A DNA stretch of 64,000 bases. It comes from Oikopleura dioica (Eukaryota > Chordata > Appendicularia > Copelata > Oikopleuridae). Both the position numbers and the translations under genes were made by a program. How positions within the stretch are numbered: the stretch's first letter is position 1; each line of letters begins with the position of its first letter. The DNA lies in contig OU015566.1 of the NCBI GenBank assembly GCA_907165135.1, positions 2,482,501 through 2,546,500 of the forward strand, given 5' to 3'. Below the pieces are notes generated by a model. That model searched no databases and was not told the origin of the DNA. It saw only the letters and a list, made by a program, of their open reading frames with translations. Shown in pieces: positions 11,098-26,000 of this stretch.

Positions 11098-14000
11098 ATG
11101 CTGCTCCGATTTTTGCTGGTCGGGCTTTTAGCCCACCAGACTATAGCTGGGAAAGGAAAAGGCAAAGAGAAAGATGAAAAGCCTAAGAAAGCGAAGAAAT
11201 GGGCCAAAGGAAAAGGCCTGAAAGGTGGCAAAGGCGATTTCGAGGTATCTTTTAAATTTTTAACACGATTTTAACGAAATTTTTAGACCACTACCTTTGA
11301 AACGACATCGGAAGAGCTCACCTCCGAAAGTCTTGATACCGCGACTTTGAACGCGCTCATTGTTGATGAAACCGTCCAACCAATCGCTAGATCCCTCTCA
11401 CCCATGACAGATCGATTCATCCGTACTACTGACGCTTGCACTGGAGTTTCCTGCGGGGCCAACCAAGAGTGTCTACTTGACGAGTTTGTCGAAGACGGGT
11501 ACCGATGCGCCTGTGTTACCGATTTTTTCGAGAAAGATGGGACGTGCTTCTTTGAAACATGGTTAGTTGAAGAAAACGTTCAGAATCTCAACATCAACGT
11601 CGACGTAAGCAGGCTGGCCGCGATCAGAAGTGGTCTCAAAGAGACTTACTACCCGACTGCTCTTTTTGACCCGGCAACTTACGATATCACTCTCGTAAAT
11701 GACGTATCGGAGGTTTTTTCGAACGAGTTTGGCGATCTCTATTTGAGAATGAAACTCCTCGTTCAAGTCTTAACCGCCGATAGCACTGGCCGAGATGGTT
11801 TCAGTAACATTCTTGTTTCTGAGAATCGTCTCTCAGTTTCATATGAGCATGTCAATCAAACCATTTTCGACAACATCATTGAAACGGAAGATTGGCAGAT
11901 GAATACAATGGAATGCCCCTACCGAGAGGAGGCCACTGAGTGTGGTGCCTACGACTGCCGAAAAACCTGCGAGTCAGAGGCCGAAGGTCTTGATCCATAT
12001 TGCACTGAGCTCTCGGTCGCCTGCGTTGTCGGTTGCTTCTGTGAAGACCCGTTCGTTAGATCCAATCGGGATCTGAACTCCACTTGCCGACCGATTGAGT
12101 ACTGCCCCCACAACACTTGTGGAATTGGTATGCGATTCGACTGGGTCTTAGGCGGTGGATATGATGACGGAACATGCATTGATATCGATGAATGTGCTGA
12201 GGACGCGCCATGTGACCGCGAAGCAACATGTAACAACACAATCGGTAGCTTCACTTGTACCTGTAACGATGGTTTCTACGGCGACGGAGTTGGTAACGAC
12301 ACCTGCTTCGACGTCGATGAGTGTGCCAACTTCACCCTCCACGGTTGCGATGCTAATGCCTTCTGTACCAACCTTTGGGGCAGTCACAATTGCACCTGTA
12401 ACGTTGGATACGATGACATCGGAACTGCTCTTGATGGAGAATGTATCGATATTAATGAGTGTGATACCGATAATGGGGGTTGTGATGACAATGCAAACTG
12501 TACAAATACCGATGGAAGTTTCTTCTGTACTTGTACTGCTGGATGGGACGGTGACGGCTTCACCTGCAGCGATCGAGACGAGTGTATCCTTGATATGCCT
12601 TGCCACGCTGAAGCCACTTGCAACAATACTATCGGCAGCTTTGAGTGTCTGTGCGACGAAGGCTTTGAAGGCACTGGCTTGAACTGTACGGACATAAACG
12701 AGTGCGATACAGACTTTGGTGGCTGCGACACGAATGCGAATTGCACAAACACCTACGGTGATCATTACTGTACTTGTCTTGACGGATTCCGCGGAGACGG
12801 CCTCCTCGGAAATTGTACTGACATTGACGAGTGTGCTGAAGATATTGACGGTTGTCACGCTGATGGTTTCTGTACCAACTTCGTTCCTGGATTCAATTGC
12901 ACATGTAATGAAGGGTACGAGGGTGACGGATTCACCTGCAATGACATTAACGAGTGTCTCACTGATCACGGCGGATGCGATGCCAATGCTGACTGCATCA
13001 ACTTCCCCGGCAGTCACAACTGTACCTGCCTTGATGGATTCGAAGGAAGTGGAATTGATGGCGATTGCGCTGATATCAACGAGTGTGTTAGAGAGATTGA
13101 TCTTTGCCACGTAAACGCTACTTGCGAAAATCTCATTGGTGATTATAACTGCACATGCGTTACAGGATACCGAGGCTCTGGATTTGCTTGCACTGAAATT
13201 AACGAGTGCTTGGAGATGACTGACGACTGTGACGCCGAGGCAACATGCACCAATACTGATGGAAGCTATTTGTGTGACTGCAACCTCGGATGGGCTGGCA
13301 ATGGAACTCACTGTGAGAACATTGACGAATGCTCTTCCATGGTTCTTCCTCACAATTGTCACGCTGATGCTGAATGTACTGATACCGAAGGAAGCTTTTA
13401 CTGTACTTGTAACTGGGGCTACAGAGGCAACGGAACTGATTGTGCCAATATCGATGAATGTACAGACTTGCTTGATACCCATGACTGCCATGTGGATGCG
13501 TTTTGCACGGACGACGTTCCCGGGTGGAACTGCACCTGTAACGCTGGATACTCAGGAAACGGAACTTATTGTGAAGACGATGATGAATGTTCCTTTGTTC
13601 CTAGTGTTTGTCATGAGGATGCAACATGTACAAATGAGCCAGGAACCTATTCATGCGCCTGTGATGAAGGTTTCTTCGGTGACGGCGTAAACTGTACAAA
13701 TATCAACGAGTGTGCCCCTATTGACCCTGCTGATCTTCATAACTGTGATGTGAATGCCACTTGCACAGATACTCACGGTTCTTTCAACTGCACCTGCAAT
13801 GTGGGATACGATGGTAACGGTGTCACTTGCTCAGATGTCGATGAATGTGACGCAGCTGTTCTTCTCTACAATCATGATTGCGATGTCAACGCTGCTTGTA
13901 CAAACAACATCGGTAGCTATGAGTGCGAGTGCAATATTGGTTGGGAAGGTGATGGCATGAACGGCAACTGTCTCAACATTGATGAGTGTGTTGTTGACTT

Positions 14001-17000
14001 TCCTTGCAGCCCACAGGCCAACTGCACTGATAATCCCGGATCTTTTGACTGCGAATGTTGGGATGGATTCCATGACGTGAACAACGATGGACTCATTTGT
14101 AATGATATCGACGAATGCGCAATCAACGACTATGATTGTCCGATTCACGCTACTTGCAACAACACCTTTGGTGCATATGAATGCATCTGTAATGAGGGTT
14201 ACGAATTCAACATGGCAGGAGATGACTGTATCAACATCGACGAATGCGACCGAGGAACTGATGACTGTCACGACGATGCTATCTGTACGGACAACGAAGG
14301 CAGCTTCACTTGCCAGTGCGACGTTGGATATGTTGATAATCCAGTTGCTTTGAATGCGACCCAGGGAACCGACTGCGTTGATTTCGATGAATGTAGCATC
14401 GCGAGAATGTACACATACAATTGTAGCGACAATGCTGCTTGCGTCAACGCTATCGGAAGCTATATTTGCGAGTGTAATGTCGGCTGGGAAATGGGTCCTG
14501 ATAACTACACCTGCCTTGATGTCGATGAGTGTGATCTAAGGATCGATCATTTGGAAGGCAAGAATCATTCTTGCTCATACGATCCAGAAGGAATCTGTAC
14601 TAACACAGATGGTTCATACGAATGCTCATGCCCTCAGGGAATGGGTGGAAACGGAACTATCGAGGATCCTTGCTATGAAACAATCGTTTGTACAGATCCC
14701 TACCATATCATCGTTCCATGTGCAAACTTGGATGCGTACACAACTTGCGAGAGCTACCTCAATTACCTGCCAGATGTTGTTCCCGTATCGCGAGCTGTCT
14801 TTAGTCGAGCTGTTGGTGTGCTCACAGAAGACTATCAGAAGGAAACTCGATTGATTGCAGAAAACTGGAAGCTGAAGAAAAGCCGTCTTTGGCCGATGAT
14901 TTTCTTACCAGAGATGGAAATGAGCACAGAAGCACCAACTGAGCCTCCAACTGAACCGCCAACCGAGCCGCCTACTGAGCCACCAACAGAGGCACAAACC
15001 ACGAAAAAGTCTTGCATTTACGGATACAACAAAAAAGGCGGTTGCCTAACTTGGTTCCAATGGAAGAAAAAATTCGGTGGCCGTCGTCGACGAGACATTG
15101 AATACGAAATTCAAGACGGCGTTTATTACAGATCAGTGAATGAGGAAGCAACTTGTCTTCGAGGTTGCGTTTGTGATGATGGATATGCAACTCAGGATGA
15201 TGGAAGCTGTATCGCTCTTGAAGACTGCGAGTGTGATCTCGGTTACTATCACGTTAATAACACCGGTTGCACTAATGTTAACGAATGTAGTCCACTTCCA
15301 GAAAATGCTCACTTGCTCTATGATTGTACTGATACTCAATATTGCGAAGATACCGATGGTTCTTACACTTGTGAATGCTTGGACGGATACATGTTCAACG
15401 ACAATGCTACCGACTGTATAAACATCAACGAGTGTGAACTTGACATTTCTTACCATCAGTGCGATGTCAATGCTTTCTGTACGGATCTTGTTCCCCTCTG
15501 GGAATGTACCTGTAATGATGGCTACAGAGGCAATGGTACAGTCGGACAATGTGAAAATATCGATGAGTGCGCCGAAGATTCTGATAGCTGCGATGTCAAT
15601 GCAAGCTGTGAGGACTCAATTGGATCGTACGTTTGCCGATGTGACACTGGTTTTGCCGATGATATCAACACACCTGAGCCTGGATGGGTCTGCGTCGATG
15701 TTGATGAGTGCGCCACAGGAGGCGATGATTGTGATGATAACGCTTTTTGCACAAACACTTTTGGTGCTTGGAACTGTACCTGTAATGAAGGATGGCAAGG
15801 CTCTGGTCAAAATTGTACAAACATTAACGAGTGTCTCGCTGATCCTTGCGACGAGAACGCAGATTGTACCGACAACGACGGTTCCTTCACCTGTTCGTGT
15901 GTTACTGGCTACGCTCAAGCGGACAGATTCGGTCTCCCCGGTGACTGTCTCGATATTGATGAGTGTGTCAGCATGACTCTTCCACATGAGTGCGATATCA
16001 ACGCTGAATGCACAAACACAATCGGTAGCTATAATTGTACTTGCGATCTCGGATGGAGAGATGCTGAAGGCTTCGGCGTCGCAGGAATGAACTGTGACAA
16101 TGTCAACGAGTGCATTGATGAAGATCTTCCGCATGATTGCCATGTGCAAGCGACTTGTGCGGATAATGACGGCAGCTACGAATGCACTTGTATCGAAGGC
16201 TGGGAAGGCCCAGCTTTCATTGCTGACGGAGGTTGCACTGACATTGACGAATGTACGACGGGTGACCATGATTGCGCGGTCGATGCAGACTGTACAAACT
16301 TAAATGGAACATTTGCGTGCACTTGTCACATAGGTTTCGATGATGTCAACGGGGACGGTACAAACTGTACTGACATTGATGAATGTGACGAAAATACATA
16401 TGTTTGTCCTGATTACTCAAATTGTCGAAATACTTACGGAAGTTATGAGTGTGACTGCTGGGATTACTTCAACAAGACTGGTGGTATCTGCGACAACATC
16501 GCCTGCGATACTTATGCTCATCTCTGCAATGCAAACGCAACTTGTTACGAATACGTCAACTCAACATCAGAGACAGCCTATTATGACTGCGACTGCGACG
16601 ATGGATATCATACAACGGTCGCTGATTTCTGCTATCTGTCACGAGATCAGGCAACTGCCTTTTCTGAAGATTTCTTCTCACAATTCTTTGACTTGACTAT
16701 AATGGATATTGAAGACCGTGACGACATGATTATCAGCGCCGCCTGGCCAGATCAGTTCGTTCCAGAAGGATTCGTCATCTCAATCGTCGATGTTTGGGCA
16801 TCAGCTGCGGCTAATACCTACCGTTACTTGGCTAATGTCGCTGTTCCTCAAGGAGAAAGTATCGATACTTTCAAGAATGGAATAAACATTGCCCGAACCG
16901 TCGTATTCGTTGGCGACGCTGACTGGGAAACATTCGCTGGCTTCAGAAACTCCACTCCAACGGAGGCTGCTATTGACTGTCCGGCAAACGAGGTATTTAG

Positions 17001-20000
17001 CGAGTGCGCCGATGCCACGTGCTGGACTGATTGTCTCGGAGTTCAATTCGAGCAGAATGACACCTGTGGCAATCCATACGGCTATGTTGCTCCATGTGAA
17101 GGTCCTGGAGGCTGTGTTTGTTTCGACGGATATGTTCGAGATACTGCCACTGGAGCCTGCATCGCTTTCGAGAACTGTCCTCATAACAGTTGTGACGAGG
17201 GACATCTTTACAACTACACTTCTTTGGCATGCTACGATGAGAACGAGTGCGAAACTGGAAATGATAACTGTCATGTAGAAGCAACTTGCACGAATATTGT
17301 TGGATCTTTCAACTGCACTTGTAATGTTGGATTCGAAGGAGATGGTGTCAACAATTGCCCCGATGTCAATGAGTGTAATTACGCTGAATCTCCTTGCCCA
17401 TCCTACTCTGACTGTAGCAATACTTATGGTTCCTTCGTTTGCACATGCTGGGATGGATTCGAATCTGTCTATAACGCAGGGTATTCTGACGAAGATATGA
17501 TCGTCAGAAACGCACGATTGTCCGAAAAAGCTGGTGTGCCAATGAAAGCGACAAGAATGTCTCAGCTGAACAGTTGCCGTAACATGGCTTGTGATGGATT
17601 CGCATGCCCAGCCAATGCGCATTGCGTTACTTCCGTCGATTTGGATACTCGGGTCACTTCAGCAACTTGTGAATGCGATGAGTGGCATAAGATGACTCCG
17701 GCTGGCGAATGCTGGCCAAGTGCTATTCCGGAAGGCATTTTCATGATCGTCAACGATCCTGGTGCTCCAGTCTCACTTGCGTCTCAAGAAGCATTCTGGC
17801 TTGATGGAGTCTTTGATGGCCAAGCTGTCGATCTTCTTTACATGGCCCAGGGCGAGACTGTCCTTCAAAATTTTACGAGATCTGCACGCAATGCTGATAC
17901 AACTGTTACCGTCGTTTTCGAAGCTGATGACATTGATCTCGCGCTTGATGCCGCTGAAAACTACACTGTTCTTAGAAGCGACTCCAGTGAGCTCTGGTCT
18001 CTTTCACTTACTGTTACGGATATTGGAGATCTTGCTGAATTCAATGTTGAATGTGGCACTAATGAGATTTTTGATGAATGTGCTAACAGCTGTTGGCATA
18101 CTTGTCAATCTAAGTTCGAAGGATCATCGATGTTCTGCGAGCCTGTTTCCCGAAACTACAAGCATCGTGTTATGCGCAGCTGCGGAACTGGTGCTTGCAT
18201 TTGTAACACTACTGCTGTTTCCGAATATGAGGGTTCTTTGAGTTGCATTGAGTACGATACTTGTCCACATAATTTCTGCGCGGTGGGACTTGAGTACAAT
18301 TACACAGAAGCTGCATGTCTCGATCTTGATGAATGCGTTCTGGATGAACCTTGCGATGTCAATGCTGATTGTGCAAATACATTCGGCTCTTTTGATTGTA
18401 CTTGCCACACTGGTTACAATGGAACAGGTTTGGATGGTTTCTGCCGCGAAATCGATGAGTGTACTGAAACTCCTGAAGTTTGTGATGCAGTTTCCGAAGT
18501 TTGTACAAACAACCCAGGCTCCTATGTCTGCTCCTGTGCTGAAGGATTCTTTGACTTTAACGGTGTTTGTACTGATATTGATGAATGTACGATTCAGGAA
18601 CCTTGTGACAATTCTAATGGATTCTGTACTAACACTCCTGGTTCATTCGAATGCTCCTGCAACGTCGGATACGAGTTTGAAAATGCTACAGATCATTTGA
18701 GCACCTGTATCGACATCAACGAGTGTCTCGTCGGCTTGTACAACTGCACAGAAAACAGTTCCTGTAACAACACAGTTGGATCTTATGAATGTCCATGTGA
18801 TACTGGCTTTGAAGCTGACGGAGATCTGTGTGTCAATATTGACGAATGTGTAACTGGAGACCATCTTTGCGTCGCAAATGCAGACTGCGAAGACACTATT
18901 GGGTGGTACAATTGCACATGCTCAATCGGATACTCTGGTGACGGACTTGTACTTTGCGAAGATGTTGATGAATGCGCTCCTCCACTTAACGGCACTGATG
19001 TTTGCCCCGACGAGCTTTCAACTTGCGTTAATAACGTTGGTTCTTTCACTTGTCTTTGTGACGTTGGTTATCTCATCGGGAACGACACCATCACCTGTGA
19101 AGATGTCGACGAGTGTATTGAAGAAACTCATCTCTGTGTTGCTCTAACTGAAGGCTGCGTCAATACCGTCGGTTCATACGATTGTAACTGTGCCACAGGC
19201 TACTATCTCGATGACGACGACGTTTGTGCCGACATCGATGAGTGTGGCATGATCGATAATGTTTGTAATTCGATCACCTTCGCTGAGTGCTCAAATAATA
19301 TTGGATCTTACACTTGCTTCTGTCCAGACGGATTCGGAACAAACTCAACTCTTCCAGAAAACGACCCAAATATGTGCTACGATATTGATGAGTGCGCTGA
19401 CGGATTAGATGACTGTATTGATACAGCTGATTGCATTAACCAAAATGGTAATTTCACCTGCGTTTGCAGCGAAGGATATCAAGGTGATCCATACGCTTGC
19501 GAGAATATCAACGAATGTGCGGAAGGAATTGCCGTTTGCACAGAAAACTCATCTTGCCAGGACACTATTGGATCATACGTCTGTAATTGTAATGAGGGAT
19601 ATGAAGCCGATGGAGACCTTTGCGTCGATATTGATGAGTGCGCTGTCCCCCAAAATACAACCTGTGAGTATGACAACTGGGCTTACTGTACAAACACTGA
19701 CGGATCCTATGATTGCCACTGCCCTGGAGGCATGAGTGGTGGTGGTGTTGCTGAAGACCCATGTTACTTCCCAATCTCTTGTGGGGAAAATGAAGAGCTG
19801 AGTAAGTGCATCAACGAGGAATGCTTCGCAACCTGTGAAACCAGCCTTAACTATTTGGATGACATCTGTAACTCAAACTTCAACTTTACTCTTCGTGCTC
19901 AAGGCGTGTGTAAGACTGGTTGTCTCTGCGCCGAGGGCTACACTCGAGAGTCGCTTGCAAACGATGCTCCTTGTGTGCCAAATATTCCAGGAACATACAC

Positions 20001-23000
20001 GGAATGCTCATGTCCTGAGGGATATGAGCATGTCACTGACGTCGGCTGCGTTAACATCGACGAATGCGCCGAGGGAACTGACAATTGTGATGATGTAACT
20101 GAAGTCTGTGCTGATACCGAAGGATCTTACGATTGTAATTGCGCCACTGGATGGGCCCGGGTTAACGGTAGCGACACTTGCACTAACATCGATGAGTGTG
20201 CATTGGGAACCGATGAGTGTGGCTTCAAGTCCACTTGCTCGGATACCGAAGGATCTTACGAGTGCCCGTGTGAAGATGGCTGGCAACACATGGACGGAAC
20301 CGACAACCGTATCTGCGAAGATATCGACGAGTGTCCAACGGACCCTTGCCAAGAATACGCCGAGTGCACCAATCTCCCAGGATCATACATGTGTTTCTGT
20401 ATGACTGGATTTGTCAACCAACAAGATGTTTGCAAAGATATCGACGAGTGTCTTTCCGCAGCTACCTTTGACTGTGACATTAATGCCAGCTGTAACAATA
20501 CCATTGGTTCATACGATTGTATCTGTAACGGAGGTTACTCTACCGAAATTGTCGCTGGTATGTGGGGAGACCTTGTTGTCTGTAACGATATCGATGAATG
20601 TGCAGATGAGACTGACGATTGTGGAACAGACGCAACTTGCGTGAATACAGATGGATCCTTCGAGTGTACATGCGAGGCTGGATACGAACTTGACGATGCC
20701 AATAATTGTGTTGACATTGACGAATGTCTGGCAGAGCCTTGTGGTGTTAATATGGACTGTACAAACCTCGACGGATCGTACTCATGCGACTGTTCAATTG
20801 GTTTTGAGCTGATTGATCCAGCGAATGATCTTCTTGGCTGCCAGGATATGGATGAATGCGCTCTGGGAACATCTGACTGCGACACTACAGGTGCTAATGG
20901 TGATCATATTGCTGAATGTCAGAACACTGAGGGATCATTTGATTGCCTCTGTCCAGAAGGATATGGTGGAAACGGTACTGTCTCAGATCCATGCATTTCA
21001 CTCGCCAAGGACGAGTGCGCTCTTGAAGAAGACAACTGTTCAGAGTTTGCTGAATGTACCGACACTTTCCTTGCATTCGAGTGTGACTGTATCAAGGGTT
21101 TCAATGGTGACGGTGTTACTTGTGAAGACACTGATGAGTGTGAGTTTGATCTTTGTCATGAACAAGCCGCTTGTAACAACACGTTTGGCTCATTCACCTG
21201 CACTTGTGAGCCTGGTTGGGGTGGAAATGGCTTCCTCTGCGAAAATGTCAACGAATGTGATGACAGTCCTTGCCATGCAAACGCTACTTGTACTGATACT
21301 GTTGGCTCCTTTGAATGTGAGTGTAAACCTGGATACACTGGTGATGGCCTTGACTGCGCAGATATCGACGAATGTCTTACCGATCCTTGTCACGAAGATG
21401 GTGTTTGTACAAATACTGATGGATCATATGAGTGTGAGTGTGCACCTGGTTACTCGGGCGATGGAGTTGATTCTTGTGAAAACATTGATGAATGCGACAC
21501 AGACCCATGTCACGAATTTGCAAATTGTACTGATACTATCGGATCATTTGAGTGCGAATGCTTAGAGGGCTACCAAGGAAACGGACTTAATTGTGCTGAT
21601 ATCAATGAATGTAACCTTCCTGATCCTTGTCCAAATGATGATGATATTTGCATCAATTCTATTGGAAGCTTCGAGTGCAGATGTTTCCGAGAAAACTTTA
21701 TCCACAACGAGAATGGAACATGTGTCGACATCAACGAGTGTGAAGATGGAACATTCGAGGAGGAATGTAATCCTGATTGGGAGAATTGTGTCAACACTAT
21801 TGGCTCTTTCATTTGCGAATGCAAGACAGGTTTTGCCAAGACCCGATATTTCTCTGCCGGTCGAGTTATGTTCGGAAGCTGTGCTGACATCAACGAATGT
21901 GCGAAAGATCCAATGATTTGCGGAACCAGCGGTGCTTGCAACAACACTATCGGTAGCTATGAATGTGACTGTTTTGATGGATACGACCTTCTTGACGATG
22001 ACAATATGTGTGACGACATTGACGAGTGCGTCGATGATGTTTGTGACGGACTCGGACACTGCGTCAACACAGAGGGAAGTTACCAGTGTGGCTGTGACGC
22101 TGGATATATCTTCAACAATATCACTTGCGTCGATATTAATGAGTGCGTCGACAGTTACGGTTGTCACGAAAGTGCAATCTGTACGAATACTGTAGGCTCA
22201 TTCGACTGCTCCTGTCCTGATGGATATGAGACCAGAATCATCGAACTCAATCGACTTGTCAACACTACTATTTGTGTTGAAATCAACGAGTGCGAGGACC
22301 CTGATCTCAATGATTGCTCCGATATCTGCACAAATACTGACGGTAGTTACGAATGCTCTTGTCCAGATGGAAACTTTATTGGAAACGGTACTGTTGGAAA
22401 TCATTGTATCGAAGTCCAAGAGTGTGCATCCTATGAGGAATTCGATGTTTGCGGTAATGTCATGTGCTACGATTCATGCGATGGTGAGTTCTGCCCGACT
22501 CTTGATGGAAATTACGAGTACGCTGAGTGCGACGGTGGCTGTGTTTGCCCAGAAGGAACTTATCGACTTTATGCTTCACAAGATGCACCTTGTGTCCGAC
22601 TCAATGAATGTTCTCTTGAATGTTCCATCTTTGAAATCGATGTTGGTTGCGGTAATCATTATGATTATCACACTTGTGACACGCTTAACAGCGGATCTGC
22701 TCCAATCGCTGGCAACTCTTCAGCTGAATGCAATGTCATGTGCATGTGCGACTCTGCCGCTGGCCTCGTTCGATCCGATACTGGAGTCGGTGCAACTTGC
22801 GTCCCAGAGGATCACTGCACTGTTGATACTTCTGAGCCTTATCGATTCTCATTCATCTGGCAAATGGCTTCACTTCCCGACGGTGTTCTCCTTGGCGACA
22901 AAACTACCTGGCCATCACTTCTCAATGGATTCACGCCGTTAGTGCGAACAACATATGGTGTTCCTGGCTCGCTTTTGGACCCTTACGTAGTCTACAATGA

Positions 23001-26000
23001 CGAGCTCGCTCTCGATGGCGGTCACTACTACATCATGATGAAACTTGCCTTGACCGACTCTCTTGATATCCTTCGATACAGTGATTCAATGCTTGCCGAG
23101 ATTCTTGCTCAATTTATCGACACTGAGAATACTGTTTTGAGAACTCCAGATAACGAGGACGTAATGGCGATTGCCGACGACTTGGGTACAGACTTCCCGT
23201 GTCACGGCGAGGAATGCTTCCCAGAATGCCCAGCTGGTCAAGTTTGGGTCATCTGTGCTAATCAGGCTTGCTACAACACATGCGAAAGAACTATCGCTGG
23301 TGACGCTGATTTCTGTCCGGCCATCCGATGGCATAACAGACAATGCAAGGGCGCCTGCATGTGTGATGACGATCATACCTTTATTTCTGAAGATGACCGA
23401 ACATGCGTGCCAAAGGTCGACTGTAAGGAGACTCTTGCTTCTTGCGATGATACACAGGTCTTCACAGATAACTGTACTGGTGTTGTTCACACTTGTGACA
23501 CACTTACCTGGCAGCTTCCTCCACTTGACTTTGATTGCGACTACGGATGTAAATGCGAAGAGGGACTTGTTTTCAGCAATGGAACTGGCTCCACTTGTGT
23601 TGATCCAAAAGATTGCGACATCCCAGAATGTGGTGTCAACGAGGAATTTTCGATGTGCGCTGATAGCTGCTACCCTCTCTGTCAGGACGATGAGCCAATT
23701 TGCGATGAAACATGTGTTTCCGGATGCAAATGTCTTGACGGCTATGTTCGAAGTTCAGAAGCACCTGATGCTGAGTGTGTGAGAGTTCATGATTGTCATG
23801 ATTACAATACTGTTGAATGCGCGGCTAATGAAATCGCTACCGAATGCTTCAACGATGGTTTCGAGACTTGCGAGTCCGTTCGACTTGGTCAAACCAGACT
23901 TCAAACCGGTGAATGGTGCACTGGCGGGTGCACATGCGAAGAGGGCTCTGTCCGATTGAACGCTGATATCCAGAGCCCTTGCGTCCCCCGACAAGATTGC
24001 TTCAACGTGTACACTACCTGGGAGAAATCAGATCTTTTCTATATCTTCGACAAGGCCCCACCAAGCTTTGACATTGAGAATCCCTACACTTGGAGAGATC
24101 TCATGTTTAAACTTCGAAACAGCGAGAACTTTGCCAACATCAGCGTCATCGACATCCGTGCCAAGGACTACTCCTACTTTGACGATAATAACAACTTCAT
24201 CACTACAGAAATCTATATCACTCAACTCCATTTGGTCGCTGAAGAAATAGGATCTTCTATTTACAGTTTTATCTCTGATGCAGAAGATGTCGGATTTAGC
24301 GGCTACGATTTCATTATGGAATGGGATCGGGACTTTGAGGATATCGTCGAGGAGAATGACTTTGAGTTGCCATGCTACAACCGCGGCTGCGACATTGAAA
24401 ATCTCGGATGCAATGAAAAGTATGAAGAAGTTGGTTGCCCAGATGACGTTGGACCTAGCTGTAATGACTCTTACAGTGAAATCTACGCTGAGCGAGACGA
24501 AACCTGGAACGAACTCGTTGGTGCCCGAACTCTTAATATGGATTGCGCTGATAAGGATCTCCAGTGTGTTTGCAAACCTGGCTACTACCGAGAGAATGAC
24601 GATCCATTTGCACGATGCGTCAAGCTTTCCAAGTGTATGGGTGGATGTCCTCGACACGCCAAATTTGTCGACGATATGGATTATTGCGTTCCAACTTGCG
24701 ATGATCCAGACGGATCGAAGTGCATTGCGGAAGCAACTCAGGCTATTCCAAATTTCGAAGACGTTTCTGACCAGCTTCAGATCCCAGGTTGTGAATGCAG
24801 AAAGGGATTCCTCAAGAAGGACCGGAGCCCATTTGCTGAATGCGTCGAAGAGGGAGAGTGCGTTCGAGTTGAGCCAGAATGTGGCCCCAACTCTTCATGG
24901 AGTTGGGAAGCACCTGGCTGTTTCGAGAGCTGCAAGCATCCTTATGCATTCGATGCTGATGAAAAATGCCACGAGAGAACTTTGGAAATGTGCGTTTGCG
25001 ATCCTGGTTATGTCAAAGAAAAGAGAAACAAGAAATCTGAGTGCATTCCTATCGCTGATTGTTTCAATTGCAAAGAGACAGAAGTTTTCAAGGATTGCAA
25101 GGATACCTGCTTCTATGACTGCAACACATTGACCTACGGCAAAGAGAAGCTCTGTATGGAAGAGGACACCTGTCGACCAGGTTGCCAGTGCGCACTGGGT
25201 TATGTGTACAGATGGGGTAAGAGAGTCCTTGAAGGCAAGAAAGGAAGATGCGTTGCGATCTCTGAATGTCCAGTTCCAAAGACTGAAGCTGTCAATTTCG
25301 TCAATCAGCAGAACACTCTTCCTGACACCGTCGACATTAGCGATCCATCTACTTGGGACGAGCTTTTGGATGGATATGACATCGAAGGACTCGATATTCT
25401 TGAAATCAAGGAAGTTTCTGCTGCTTCTGGTTTGAGCCTCGAGAATTACGGTCGATACATCATGGCTTCAAGAAAAGAAGTTGCTCGATCGGTAACTTAC
25501 ATGATCGTCCTCCAGGCTGTCGTTGAGACAGAAGATAACGCTGAAGATCCAGTTGAAGACAAAGCTGCTGAAATTCAAGCACAAATGGAGGCCTACGCTG
25601 CTGCTTCTGGTTCTGAAGTTATCGACTCCGCTGACGCTGGATACGACGAACTCATTGAAGCTCTCGACGTTACTGTTCCTGACGCACCGCAGCCAACAGC
25701 GCCACCAACGCCAACCCGATGCGTTGGAAACCAGACTTATGACGAAAACTTCGAAGGAGAATTCATTTGGCCAGGCATGTACATCAACCGAGTCAACAAA
25801 GGTCGAGGTAATGCCACTCATGAGTACTGGCACGAAGCTTTCAACGGAGAAGTCTACCACGACGAGGGTGATCAGATTCGAATGGCATGCAAAAAGGGCT
25901 ACAGAAACTCGATTGGAAAGCCATTCGTTGGAGCCAAATGTGTCTGTGCTGTCAATTCTTGCGATTGGGTTCTTGCAAAACCAATGAGGTAAATAACGTG

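Noticed and set aside
12148-13491. 447-codon minus-strand open frame inside the giant exon
   Set aside because: It mirrors the EGF coding frame; the biased codon use of the plus strand removes stops from this antisense frame. There is no start context, signal or family match.
12155-24657. Many other 60-280 codon frames on both strands within the EGF exon
   Set aside because: Repeated EGF codons create periodic stop-free shadow frames. None has independent features.
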